Positions 11,329 to 20,035 of a stretch of 64,000 nucleotides of DNA are shown here, piece by piece. Each line of letters opens with the position of its first letter. Within the stretch, counting starts at the first letter, position 1. Origin of the DNA: SSF26 sp037443945. GTDB taxonomy: Bacteria; Chloroflexota; Anaerolineae; J102. The stretch lies in the NCBI GenBank assembly GCA_037443945.1, contig JBBINH010000005.1, positions 39,136 through 103,135 of the forward strand, written 5' to 3'. The notes under the pieces are model-generated. The model was not told the origin of the DNA. It did no database searches and saw only the letters and a program-made list of their open reading frames with translations. The translations under genes and the position numbers were made by a program.

Positions 11329-11538
11329 ATGGATTACCGTCGTTACCGCCGTCAGACCGAGAAGCAGCTGCTGGTGGCGGTGATAGGCGCCCTGCTCATC
11401 GTCGGCGGTGGCCTGATTTATCTTATCTACGGCCGGTGGGCGCTGCTCACCGGCCTGGCGTGTCTGGTGCCCGGCGCCGGTTTGCTTTTGTTCTTGTGGG
11501 GTCTGCTGACCTGGATCGAGCGCTGGATCGGGGAATAA
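11329..11538 (+). CDS. Small two-span membrane protein
   Basis: 69-residue protein with a charged N-terminus (DYRRYRRQTEK), two closely spaced membrane segments (about residues 15-34 and 38-60) and a short charged end. Small proteins of this shape are common in Chloroflexota but uncharacterised. The ATG at 11329 is the natural start; a longer in-frame ATG at 11257 lies inside the preceding gene. It is the last gene of the plus-strand run that begins with secA. Confidence 0.55.
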   Translation: MDYRRYRRQTEKQLLVAVIGALLIVGGGLIYLIYGRWALLTGLACLVPGAGLLLFLWGLLTWIERWIGE

Positions 11539-11643
11539 GTGCCGTTCGTGCTTTTGCGTCGTACGGCGCGGGGATACGTAGCTTGAAGGTGCGCCGCCGG
11601 CAACTTTGGAACGGCTGTCGGTTTTGTGGTATCTTTGTTCATG

Positions 11644-11710
11644 ATTGGAGTGCCTCCGGTTATTGTGTACTGTGATATTCTCTCTCACTTTACCGGTCTG
11701 GCACTCCAAT
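11644..11710. repeat. Inverted repeat with 11-base perfect ends
   Basis: ATTGGAGTGCC at 11644-11654 is exactly complementary to GGCACTCCAAT at 11700-11710. A second short pair, CCGGT/ACCGG, sits just inside. The enclosed 30 or so bases are AT-richer than their surroundings. It could be a long hairpin or a remnant of a small mobile repeat; no target-site duplication was identified. Confidence 0.55.
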
Positions 11711-11743
11711 TCAATGCTCACCCCAAAAAGGGCCAAAGTCCAG

Positions 11744-11775
11744 GGGGTGCCAAATTCATGGCGAGTTGGCACCCC
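11744..11775. terminator. Hairpin between convergent genes, possible terminator
   Basis: GGGGTGCCAA (11744-11753) pairs perfectly with TTGGCACCCC (11766-11775) across a 12-base loop. A run of T does not follow directly on either strand, so it is at best a weak intrinsic terminator. Its left arm is shared with a second intergenic site near 46972. Confidence 0.45.
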
Positions 11776-11857
11776 TCACCGGGGAACGCAGTGGTCGGCC
11801 GTTCTAACCGGGGCCGGCAGCGTTGGGAAACAGGGCCGTAGCGAAAACGGCGCCGGT

Positions 11858-12247
<390 letters not shown>

Positions 12248-12337
12248 GTTGATACCTCCTGAAAGCGAAAGGGGATGATAACAAAGCAATCGATAGCAAA
12301 AGCAGCCGACCACTGCAGCGGCTGCCGGCCCGGCAAG

Positions 12338-13420
<1,083 letters not shown>

Positions 13421-13474
13421 GTGCGGGTCTCCTTCACGGTGTCGAAGAGCAGCTCAAATTGCAGGGGTAGCGGT

Positions 13475-13957
13475 TCAACCGCCGTAGAACCAACCGGTGT
13501 CCCACATGACCAGGGGCCTGACGTCGGGATGGCGCAGGCCGGCGTTGACCACCTCGGCCACGAAGACGGTGTGATCCCCACGGCGCACGGCATCCGTGAC
13601 CCGCGCCTCAAACCAGGCCGGCAGGTCGAGCAACAGCGGCGCCGCCGTCTCCGGCCCGCGCTCGAAACGGTAGCCGTTGATGCGATCCCCTTCCACCTGA
13701 GAAGGGCGGAAAAAGGCCGAGGCGATCGCTTTCTGGTCGGCGCCCAGCACATTCACGGCAAAGGCGCCGCCACGTTGGATCAGCTCATGCAAGCGGCTGT
13801 CTGCCTTGACGCCGACCATAACCAGCGGCGGCGCAAAGGAGGCCTGCGACAGCCAGTTCACCGTGCCGGCGGCCAGCTCATCGCCGTCGGCTGCGGTAAG
13901 GATGTACAACCCGTAGGTGATCAACCGTAATGTCTTTTTCTTGATCTCGGGATCCAT
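13475..13957 (-). CDS. Flavin reductase family protein (FMN-binding split barrel)
   Basis: 160-residue protein of the flavin reductase-like domain family (HpaC/DIM6/NTAB type). The N-terminus TYGLYILTAADGDELAAGT and the segments WLSQASFAPPLVMVGV and FAVNVLGADQ are typical of the FMN-binding split barrel. A His-rich end to the active site is seen at RRGDHTVFVAEV. The ATG at 13957 has AAGGAG at proper spacing; the longer in-frame ATG at 13981 does not. It lies between the HxlR-VOC fusion and the LLM oxidoreductase on the same strand, consistent with delivering reduced flavin to the latter. Confidence 0.9.
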   Translation of the reverse strand: MDPEIKKKTLRLITYGLYILTAADGDELAAGTVNWLSQASFAPPLVMVGVKADSRLHELIQRGGAFAVNVLGADQKAIASAFFRPSQVEGDRINGYRFERGPETAAPLLLDLPAWFEARVTDAVRRGDHTVFVAEVVNAGLRHPDVRPLVMWDTGWFYGG

Positions 13958-14049
13958 GCCGGTTCTCCTTGGTGCGTGCAAAAAGGGATGGCGTTCTAAT
14001 TGCGGAGCAGCAAGATGGCCTCATCCTGTGCAGGCATCTTCTTCTACCC

Positions 14050-15312
14050 TTATGCCATAAGCTCGGCCCGCAGGCGCGCTTCCTCTTGCGCTGCCAGCGC
14101 CACCACCTCCGGCTGCACGGTCAGCACCACGCGATGGTGGGCCGGATCGCGCACCTGCCAGCCCAGTTCGTGGGGTTCCGGGCTCACGCCGTGACGGCGC
14201 AGATTGGCCAGCACCGCTTCCCGTGCGGCCTCGTCGGGCAGCGCCAGCGCGAACCAGCGCAAACCGGCTGCATCGGCCGGCGCCGGCGCCGCACCTTCGC
14301 CCTGCCAGGTGTTGAGGCCGATGTGATGATGATAGCCGTCCACCGAGACCATGCCCATGCGGAACAGCCGCATCAGCCCTTTGTTATCAAAGCCGAGGAC
14401 ATCGACGTAGAAACGCATGGCCGCCTCCAGGTTTCCCACATGCAGATGGACATGGCCCATGCGGGTCTGCGGCGGCATAGGCGCGGCCAGATCGTCGCCC
14501 GGATGCAAATGGCGGAAAAGCGCGGCCAGGTCCAGCGGCTCGCGGCCGTCGCTCCAGGTGCCGTCACGACGGCGGGCGTAGAAGCGGGCGCCGTCGACCA
14601 CGAACTCGCCGTCTTCCGGCGACTCGCAGTACAACTCGATGCCGTTGCCTTCCGGGTCGTCCAGGTAGGTCGTCTTGGTCATGATGTGATCGGTGGGCGC
14701 GTTAGGATAACCGGCCTGGACCAACCGGCCGATGACGCGCGCCAGCTCGCGGCGGTCGGGCAACAGCAGGGCAAAGTGGTAGAGACCGCTCACCCCGCGA
14801 TAGCGCCGCGCCGTGCGCTCCTCGTAGAGATAGAGCAGGTCGGGGCCGCCGGCGCCGAGGACGGCCAGGCCTTCGGTCTGACGATGCAGGCGCAGGCCCA
14901 GCAGCTTCTGGTAGAAATCCAGCAAGCGCGACAGGTCCCTGACGGTCAGCGCCACGGCGGCGGGGCGGGTTTGCGGATGCAGGTGAAACTTGGACATGGG
15001 GTATTCCTCTCGATGCAACAGCCACTTCTGCGCCCAGGCGGCCAGCGCATCCAGAATCGGCAAGAGCTCGCGACCCTTGGGCGTCAGCGCGTACTCGACA
15101 TGACGGGCATTCTCGGGGTCCTCGCGACGCACGATCAGACCTTGCTGCTCTAAAAAGCGCAGCCGCTGCGTGAACGTCGTCGGGTTCACCTCGCCCACCA
15201 GGTCTTGCAGCTCGCAGTAACGCCGCGGCTCACGCAAATGGTGGATGATCTGCATGGTCCAGCGCGAGCCGAGCAGACGGGTTACGGCCGCAACAGGGCA
15301 CGTGTGGGTCAT
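14050..15312 (-). CDS. HxlR family regulator fused to a two-domain VOC dioxygenase-like protein
   Basis: 420-residue fusion. Residues 1-100 are an HxlR/DUF24 winged-helix domain: CPVAAVTRLLGSRWTMQIIHHL, the RYCELQDL helix and a FLEQQGLIVRRED wing. Cys5 sits where YodB and CatR of Bacillus have their redox-sensing cysteine. From Met106 the protein has the two-module vicinal-oxygen-chelate fold of CatE-like catechol-2,3-dioxygenases. Module 1 contains VALTVRDLSRLLDFYQKLLGL and DDPEGNGIELY; module 2 contains GHVHLHVGNLEAAMRFY and YHHHIGLNTW. Putative metal ligands are the His of GHVHLHV, a His of YHHHIG and a Glu, but module 2 ends in RDPAHHRVVLTV without the usual Glu. Met106 has its own GAGAGG site, so a separate VOC protein could also be made. 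Confidence 0.85.
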   Translation of the reverse strand: MTHTCPVAAVTRLLGSRWTMQIIHHLREPRRYCELQDLVGEVNPTTFTQRLRFLEQQGLIVRREDPENARHVEYALTPKGRELLPILDALAAWAQKWLLHREEYPMSKFHLHPQTRPAAVALTVRDLSRLLDFYQKLLGLRLHRQTEGLAVLGAGGPDLLYLYEERTARRYRGVSGLYHFALLLPDRRELARVIGRLVQAGYPNAPTDHIMTKTTYLDDPEGNGIELYCESPEDGEFVVDGARFYARRRDGTWSDGREPLDLAALFRHLHPGDDLAAPMPPQTRMGHVHLHVGNLEAAMRFYVDVLGFDNKGLMRLFRMGMVSVDGYHHHIGLNTWQGEGAAPAPADAAGLRWFALALPDEAAREAVLANLRRHGVSPEPHELGWQVRDPAHHRVVLTVQPEVVALAAQEEARLRAELMA

Positions 15313-15326
15313 GGCACTCCGGACTT

Positions 15327-15345
15327 TACTATGAAAAACGTAGCA
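15327..15345. promoter_or_regulatory. Second, imperfect HxlR-type operator
   Basis: TACTAT, seven bases, then GTAGCA. The first half equals the upstream dyad and four of six bases of the second half match. It lies 15 bases before the fusion gene's ATG, where a bound repressor would block transcription or initiation. Confidence 0.4.
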
Positions 15346-15399
15346 ATTGTCTGCTAAAAAGCGCTACGGCCAGGGGAGCGTCCGTAAAAACAGCACCAA

Positions 15400-15418
15400 T
15401 ACTATATAAAGCATAGTA
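15400..15418. promoter_or_regulatory. Perfect dyad TACTAT-N7-ATAGTA, candidate HxlR operator
   Basis: A 6-base perfect inverted repeat with a 7-base AT-rich spacer, 88 bases upstream of the HxlR-VOC start and in its promoter region. DUF24/HxlR regulators such as YodB bind TACTAT-type dyads of similar spacing, so autoregulation is likely. On the minus strand TATAGT in the dyad could also serve as a -10. Confidence 0.6.
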
Positions 15419-15528
15419 AATAAGCTCTGTAAAAACGCTTACAATGGTCGCCCGCAGACCGATCATTGCCCACGCGGCGGAGTCCTCACCCCGGCCTTTC
15501 GGTTGCGTGCCGGATGCAGGCCGGGCCG

Positions 15529-17250
15529 TCAGCTCAGGGCGGCGGCCAGGGCCCGGATCCCTGCCGGGGTATCGCCCCGGAAATGGAACCGCAACAGACG
15601 ACGCCCCTCATGACGCAGCGCCTCGCCGTCGCCCAGGGCCTGGGCCATGATGAGCGTGCCGAAGCTGAGGGTCGAGGCCGCCGAACCGGCCTCATCGGGG
15701 ATGGGGACATCGTTCTGGGGGGTATCGGTCAACTGCAGAAAGAGCCCATGACCGGCATCGCCTTTGTGCAACTGACCGGTCGAATGGAGGAAACGCGGGC
15801 CGTAGCCCACCGTCGTGGCCAGACGGGTATACGCCTGCAGGCGACGCCGCAGCAAGGCCAGGGCGGCGTCGGCGGCCGGGTTGGGGGCGATGTAGGCCTG
15901 CACGGCGATGTAATCGCCGGGTTGGGCCTGTTGCAAAAACGCCTTGAGCAGCGCGGCGGCCCGACGAAAGCGACGACCATTGGCCGGAGCCTGGCCGAAA
16001 ACCGTAATGTCGGAGTCGTGCAACAGCGGCTGCTCTGCCGGCAGTTGGCCGCTCTCCCGATAGGCGGCGACCATCTGGCGGGCGAGACGTTTGGCGCTCT
16101 CAACGTTGGGCTGGTCGAAGGGCTGAATGCCGAGCAGATGACCGGCAACGGCCGTGGCCATTTCCCACAGGAAGAACTGCCCGCCGAGGTCGTAGGGATC
16201 GCGCAGTTCCAGCCGGACCACCGGATGACCGGCCCGCCTCAGGCGGGCCAGGGCGGCGTCGTGTTCGGTTTCGCCGCGGAGCCGGATCTGGACGAAGACG
16301 CGGTCGGCGCCGTAATGGCGGGGGCTGCTGAGTTCCTCGCCGACCACCGGCAGAATGCCTTTCCCATCCTTGCCCGTGCTCTCGGCGATGAGCTGTTCGA
16401 TCCAATCGTCGAAACCGGGCAAGGACGGGGAGAGCACCAGGGTCAGCTTGTCGCGGCCCTGTTTGGCCAGCTCGGCCATGATGGCGCCCAACAAGGCTGC
16501 CGGGTTGTGGTCGGTGCGGGTGCAGGCCGTTGCCGCTTCCCGGGCCCGGGCGAGCAGAAGACCGTTATCCACCCCCACAAGCGCCGCCGGCACGAGTCCG
16601 AAATAGGAGAGGGCCGAATAGCGGCCGCCGATGGTGGGGTCGTTTAGGAAGGTGTGGCGGAAGCCATAGCGTCGGGCCGTCTCGGCCAGGCCACTGTCCG
16701 GATCGGTGATGGCGACGAAATGGCGGCCGACGGCCTTGGCGCCGACCCGGTCTGCCGTCAGGTTGTAGAAATAGCGGAAGAAGGCAAAGGTCTCGACCGT
16801 GCCGCCCGATTTGGTCGCGACCACGTACAGGGTGTGGGCCGGGTCGAAGCGGGTCGCTTTGGCCAGAACGGCATCGGGATGGGTGCTATCCAGCACCTCC
16901 AGAGGGAGACCTTGGGCGGAGGTCTCGGGGCGCGGGCCGAAGGTGCGGGCAAAAACCTCCGGCGCCAGGCTCGAGCCGCCCATGCCCAGGAGCAACACCT
17001 GCCTGAAGCCCGCGGCCTTGATGTCCTCGGCAAAGGTCCGTAACGCGTCCACGGCGGCAACCATGCCGCCCGGCAGGTGCAACCAGCCCAGGCGATCGCC
17101 GATCTCGGTGGGGTCGGGTCGCCACACGGTGGGGTCATGGTCCCAGATGCGGCGGATGATCTGCCGGGTGTGTAGCTGCGCCAGGGCGGCGGCGACGGCG
17201 GGTTGATAGGCGCCCAAACGCGCCTGCAGGGTGAACACAGGAGTAGCCAT
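15529..17250 (-). CDS. pgi: Glucose-6-phosphate isomerase
   Basis: 573-residue SIS-domain isomerase interconverting glucose-6-phosphate and fructose-6-phosphate. Seen are LLLGMGGSSLAPEVF (first SIS domain), the TIGGRYSALSYFG signature, the STGKDGKGILPVV segment and STGQLHKGDAGHG with the catalytic Lys near the C-terminus. The C-terminal half, including DITVFGQAP and YIAVQAYI, resembles the isomerase half of fused transaldolase/isomerase proteins known in cyanobacteria and Chloroflexota. Here that half stands alone, without a transaldolase domain. Either Met at 17262 or 17250 could start it; 17250 is preferred because the sequence ATPVFTLQARLG begins there. Downstream of glucokinase and an SDR on the same strand. 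Confidence 0.88.
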   Translation of the reverse strand: MATPVFTLQARLGAYQPAVAAALAQLHTRQIIRRIWDHDPTVWRPDPTEIGDRLGWLHLPGGMVAAVDALRTFAEDIKAAGFRQVLLLGMGGSSLAPEVFARTFGPRPETSAQGLPLEVLDSTHPDAVLAKATRFDPAHTLYVVATKSGGTVETFAFFRYFYNLTADRVGAKAVGRHFVAITDPDSGLAETARRYGFRHTFLNDPTIGGRYSALSYFGLVPAALVGVDNGLLLARAREAATACTRTDHNPAALLGAIMAELAKQGRDKLTLVLSPSLPGFDDWIEQLIAESTGKDGKGILPVVGEELSSPRHYGADRVFVQIRLRGETEHDAALARLRRAGHPVVRLELRDPYDLGGQFFLWEMATAVAGHLLGIQPFDQPNVESAKRLARQMVAAYRESGQLPAEQPLLHDSDITVFGQAPANGRRFRRAAALLKAFLQQAQPGDYIAVQAYIAPNPAADAALALLRRRLQAYTRLATTVGYGPRFLHSTGQLHKGDAGHGLFLQLTDTPQNDVPIPDEAGSAASTLSFGTLIMAQALGDGEALRHEGRRLLRFHFRGDTPAGIRALAAALS

Positions 17251-17305
17251 GCGTAAGACCATAGGGAGCGATGGGGAGAGGGGGAGGCGAAAGGCGGCGT
17301 TGGGA

Positions 17306-18040
17306 TCAGCTCAATCCGTAGACCGGGATGGCGGCGCCGTGAACGGCCCTGGCGCCGTCCGAAGCCAGGAAGAGGATAACATCGGCGATGGCGGCAGGCG
17401 CAACCCAGCGGCTGTGATCGGCCCCGGGCATGGCCTCCCGGTTCGACGGCGTGTCGATGGTGCCGGGCAACACGCAGTTGACGCGGATCCCGCGCGCTTT
17501 CAACTCGGCGGCCATGCTCTCGGTCAGGCGCACGACGGCGGCTTTGGAGGCGGCATAGGCGGCGTGATGGGCCGTACCGACCAGGGCAGCGCGAGCGGCC
17601 ACGTTGACGATAACCCCGCGGCCGCGGGCAAGCATGGCCGGGATGACAGCCCGGCAGGGGATATAGACGGAACGGGCATTGAGGTTGATGAGAAAATCGA
17701 AGGTGTCCACCGGCGTTTCGTGCAAGGGCCGGCCCGCCCGGTAACCGCCGACCGTGTTGACGAGCACATCGATGCGCCCGAAATGGGCCAGCACCCGCTC
17801 GACCATCCCCTGCACTGCGGCCGGATCGGTCACATCCACGCCTGTTACCGGCAGATGGCCGGCCGCCGGGTTCAGCTCCGGCGCCAGGTTGGCCAGCCGC
17901 TCGACCGCACGGTCCACCGGAACCACATGGGCGCGCGCGGCGGCAAAGGCCAGCGCCGTGGTCAGACCCAAATTGCCGCCGGCACCGGTGACAATAACGA
18001 CATGCTCACCGAAATCGTAGGTCGGAGATGCGGTCATCAT
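17306..18040 (-). CDS. SDR family oxidoreductase with atypical active site
   Basis: 244-residue classical short-chain dehydrogenase with a Rossmann fold. The cofactor motif is TGAGGNLG (residues 19-26), followed by NTVGG in place of NNAG and the YAASK catalytic Tyr-Lys pair. The position 13 residues before the Tyr, normally Ser, reads Ala in VNVAARAAL, so the usual catalytic Ser is missing. A similar change exists in dihydropteridine reductase-like and some actinobacterial members. The start lies three bases after the glucokinase stop. Substrate unknown; position between glucokinase and glucose-6-phosphate isomerase hints at sugar metabolism. Confidence 0.85.
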   Translation of the reverse strand: MMTASPTYDFGEHVVIVTGAGGNLGLTTALAFAAARAHVVPVDRAVERLANLAPELNPAAGHLPVTGVDVTDPAAVQGMVERVLAHFGRIDVLVNTVGGYRAGRPLHETPVDTFDFLINLNARSVYIPCRAVIPAMLARGRGVIVNVAARAALVGTAHHAAYAASKAAVVRLTESMAAELKARGIRVNCVLPGTIDTPSNREAMPGADHSRWVAPAAIADVILFLASDGARAVHGAAIPVYGLS

Positions 18041-18043
18041 GGT

Positions 18044-19030
18044 TCAAAGATGCTCCAGGCCGTAATAGGTCACCCCGAGGAGGGCGGCGCGAGGAGTGAG
18101 AATGACATGGACGGGCATGCGAATGAGCAAGCTGCTCATCCGGCCTTTGTGCAGGAAGGATTGCAGAAAGCGCTGGTGGGTGAGCGCCGGCAGGATCCGA
18201 GGCGGAATGCCGCCGCCCAGATACACCCCACCCAAGGCCCCCAGCTTCAGAGCCAGGTTGCCGGCCTCGGCGCCGAGGATGGAGACGAACATGTCCAGGG
18301 TCATGGCGCAGATTTCGGGCGGGGGCTGGCGTTGCAGCGCCGCCTGGATGATGACCGGCGTCGGATCCTCGGCCTGCCGCAGTTCGGCCGCCAGCCAGGC
18401 CGGCTCCTCGGCATAGCCGGTGTTGCGCAGAAAGGCGTAGATGTTCGGCAGCCCCGACCCCGAACAAAACCGCTCGTAGCTGACATGGTCCATCCGCTCC
18501 AGATAGTAACGGAGCAGCTCGATTTCAAGGGCATTGGTCGGTCCGAAATCGGCATGGCCGCCTTCGCTGGCATAGGCGTGGTAGCGCCGACCATCCCAGG
18601 TGAGATAGGCCTCGCCCAGGCCCGTGCCCGGGGCGATGACGGCAATGGTCCCGCCGGGCGTCGGTTCGCCGGCGTGTAGGGTGTGCAGGTCTTCGGCCTG
18701 CAGATGCGGAACCGCACAGGCCATGGCCTGCAGGTCGTTGAGCAGAGCCACGCTTTCGATGCCCAGGGTCTCCTGCAACCGTCCCACGCCGATCACCCAG
18801 GGTAGATTGGTAATGCGCGCCTGGCCGGCAATGACCGGTCCGGCCACCCCAAAACAGGCCCGATCGATGGGGTAGGTCAGGTCGGCCAGGAATTCGGTGA
18901 TGATTTTTTCCAGACTGCTGTACTGAGTGCTGGCAAAGGTCCTTTCGACCAGGGGCCGGCGGGCCTCCTGGGCATCGGCAATGACGGCCAGGACCGTTTT
19001 CGTGCCGCCGATGTCGCCGACAAGAAGCAT
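18044..19030 (-). CDS. glk: Glucokinase
   Basis: 328-residue enzyme of the bacterial Glk family, phosphorylating glucose with ATP. Features are the phosphate-1 loop GDIGGTK at the N-terminus, the sugar-binding TNLPWVIG and ALLNDLQAMA with the catalytic Asp, the GTGLGEAYL loop, EGGHADFGP, and LGGGIPPRIL near the C-terminus. The family Cys cluster of ROK kinases is absent, in line with the Glk rather than ROK group. ATG 19030 is chosen because GGAGG sits seven bases upstream and the protein then starts MLLVGDIGG; the longer start at 19051 lacks a site. It heads a minus-strand set with the SDR and glucose-6-phosphate isomerase. Confidence 0.93.
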   Translation of the reverse strand: MLLVGDIGGTKTVLAVIADAQEARRPLVERTFASTQYSSLEKIITEFLADLTYPIDRACFGVAGPVIAGQARITNLPWVIGVGRLQETLGIESVALLNDLQAMACAVPHLQAEDLHTLHAGEPTPGGTIAVIAPGTGLGEAYLTWDGRRYHAYASEGGHADFGPTNALEIELLRYYLERMDHVSYERFCSGSGLPNIYAFLRNTGYAEEPAWLAAELRQAEDPTPVIIQAALQRQPPPEICAMTLDMFVSILGAEAGNLALKLGALGGVYLGGGIPPRILPALTHQRFLQSFLHKGRMSSLLIRMPVHVILTPRAALLGVTYYGLEHL

Positions 19031-19204
19031 AAACCCTCCTGCAAAGGTCATGTCCGACGGCCCGCAATGGCCGTTGCCAACCGAAAATGAACTCGAAAGT
19101 CACTGCCCACGTGCCGACCGCAATCCGCTCCTGGGCCTACAGCGCGACGGGCCCGGGGAGGCCGATGGGCAACCGGCGCCCGGAGGCGGAGGGTCGAGCA
19201 GGTC

Positions 19205-20035
19205 ATGACGGCTAGGGAAGAAACGGCTATCCAGGGTATGATAGCGGCAAGATCGGCCGATCCCATCCTCGCTCGGCGCCGTTTGCTGTCCATGACCACA
19301 TCGACGTCGTTTCCACTTACCTGGCTGGACGAGCTGGACGTCCTGGCGGCAGCCTGGGCAGGTGGCGATAATGTCACGGCTCCGGCAGCCGAGGCCGCCC
19401 TTGCCCTGTGGCGGGCCCGCCTGCAGCGGCCGGCCGTTCCCGAAGAAGAATGGCTGGATGTGGTCACGCCGAGCGGTGAACCGTACGGCTGGTCGGCCCC
19501 GCGTTGGTTTTGCCATCTGGTCGGCCTGCGCCATCGCGTGGTGTACGTCTATCTGACCACGCCGCAGGGGCTGCTGGCCTTGCAGATGCGGGCCCACACC
19601 AAGCCGGAATGGCCTTCGCGGTTCGACACGACGGTCGCCGGGCATGTCAAGGCCGGTCGGACCTGGGAAGAGGGGGTGATGGCCGAAATCGAGGAGGAAC
19701 TGGGCCTGGCGGCCATAACCCGCAAGCGCTGGCTGGCGAACGGTCGCTTGCAGCCGGTGGCGGGCTATGAACGCTACAGCGTGGACGAAGGTCTACCGCC
19801 TTATCGCAATCGCCAGGTCAACCGCATCTTTGCCGGCACGCTCACGGCCTGGGGGCTGGCCCATGTGGGTTTCGCCGACGGCGAAGTGGGGGGACTCTAT
19901 CTGTGTCGGCCGGAAGAGGCGCAGCGCCTGGTAACGACGGGCTTCCTGGTGGCGCCGGGGTTGCAGCGGTCCTTTCCCTATTGGTGGGCCTGGTGGCTGG
20001 CGCAATCGGGTCAGACCGTACCGGCGGCGCCGTGA
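19205..20035 (+). CDS. NUDIX hydrolase domain protein with degenerate Nudix box
   Basis: 276-residue protein with a Nudix fold in the second half. The box region reads GHVKAGRTWEEG followed by VMAEIEEELGL. The EEELG metal-binding core is intact, but the Arg of the canonical REUXEE is Ala and the first box Glu is Arg. The layout (VVYVYLTTPQGLLALQMRA before the box, VNRIFAG after it) resembles YfcD/isopentenyl-diphosphate isomerase-like Nudix proteins. The N-terminal 90 residues match nothing known to me. The start is uncertain: ATGs at 19205, 19238 and 19292 are all possible and none has a clear ribosome site. The 3' end overlaps the convergent membrane-protein gene by 25 bases. Confidence 0.8.
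   Translation: MTAREETAIQGMIAARSADPILARRRLLSMTTSTSFPLTWLDELDVLAAAWAGGDNVTAPAAEAALALWRARLQRPAVPEEEWLDVVTPSGEPYGWSAPRWFCHLVGLRHRVVYVYLTTPQGLLALQMRAHTKPEWPSRFDTTVAGHVKAGRTWEEGVMAEIEEELGLAAITRKRWLANGRLQPVAGYERYSVDEGLPPYRNRQVNRIFAGTLTAWGLAHVGFADGEVGGLYLCRPEEAQRLVTTGFLVAPGLQRSFPYWWAWWLAQSGQTVPAAP

Larger units (their letters stand above)
11539..11857. other. Convergent intergenic region rich in inverted repeats
   Basis: 319 bases between two convergent gene runs. No convincing gene is present. It holds two inverted repeats, annotated separately at 11644-11710 and 11744-11775, and a 14-base string at 11741-11754 that recurs at 46972-46985. Confidence 0.6.
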
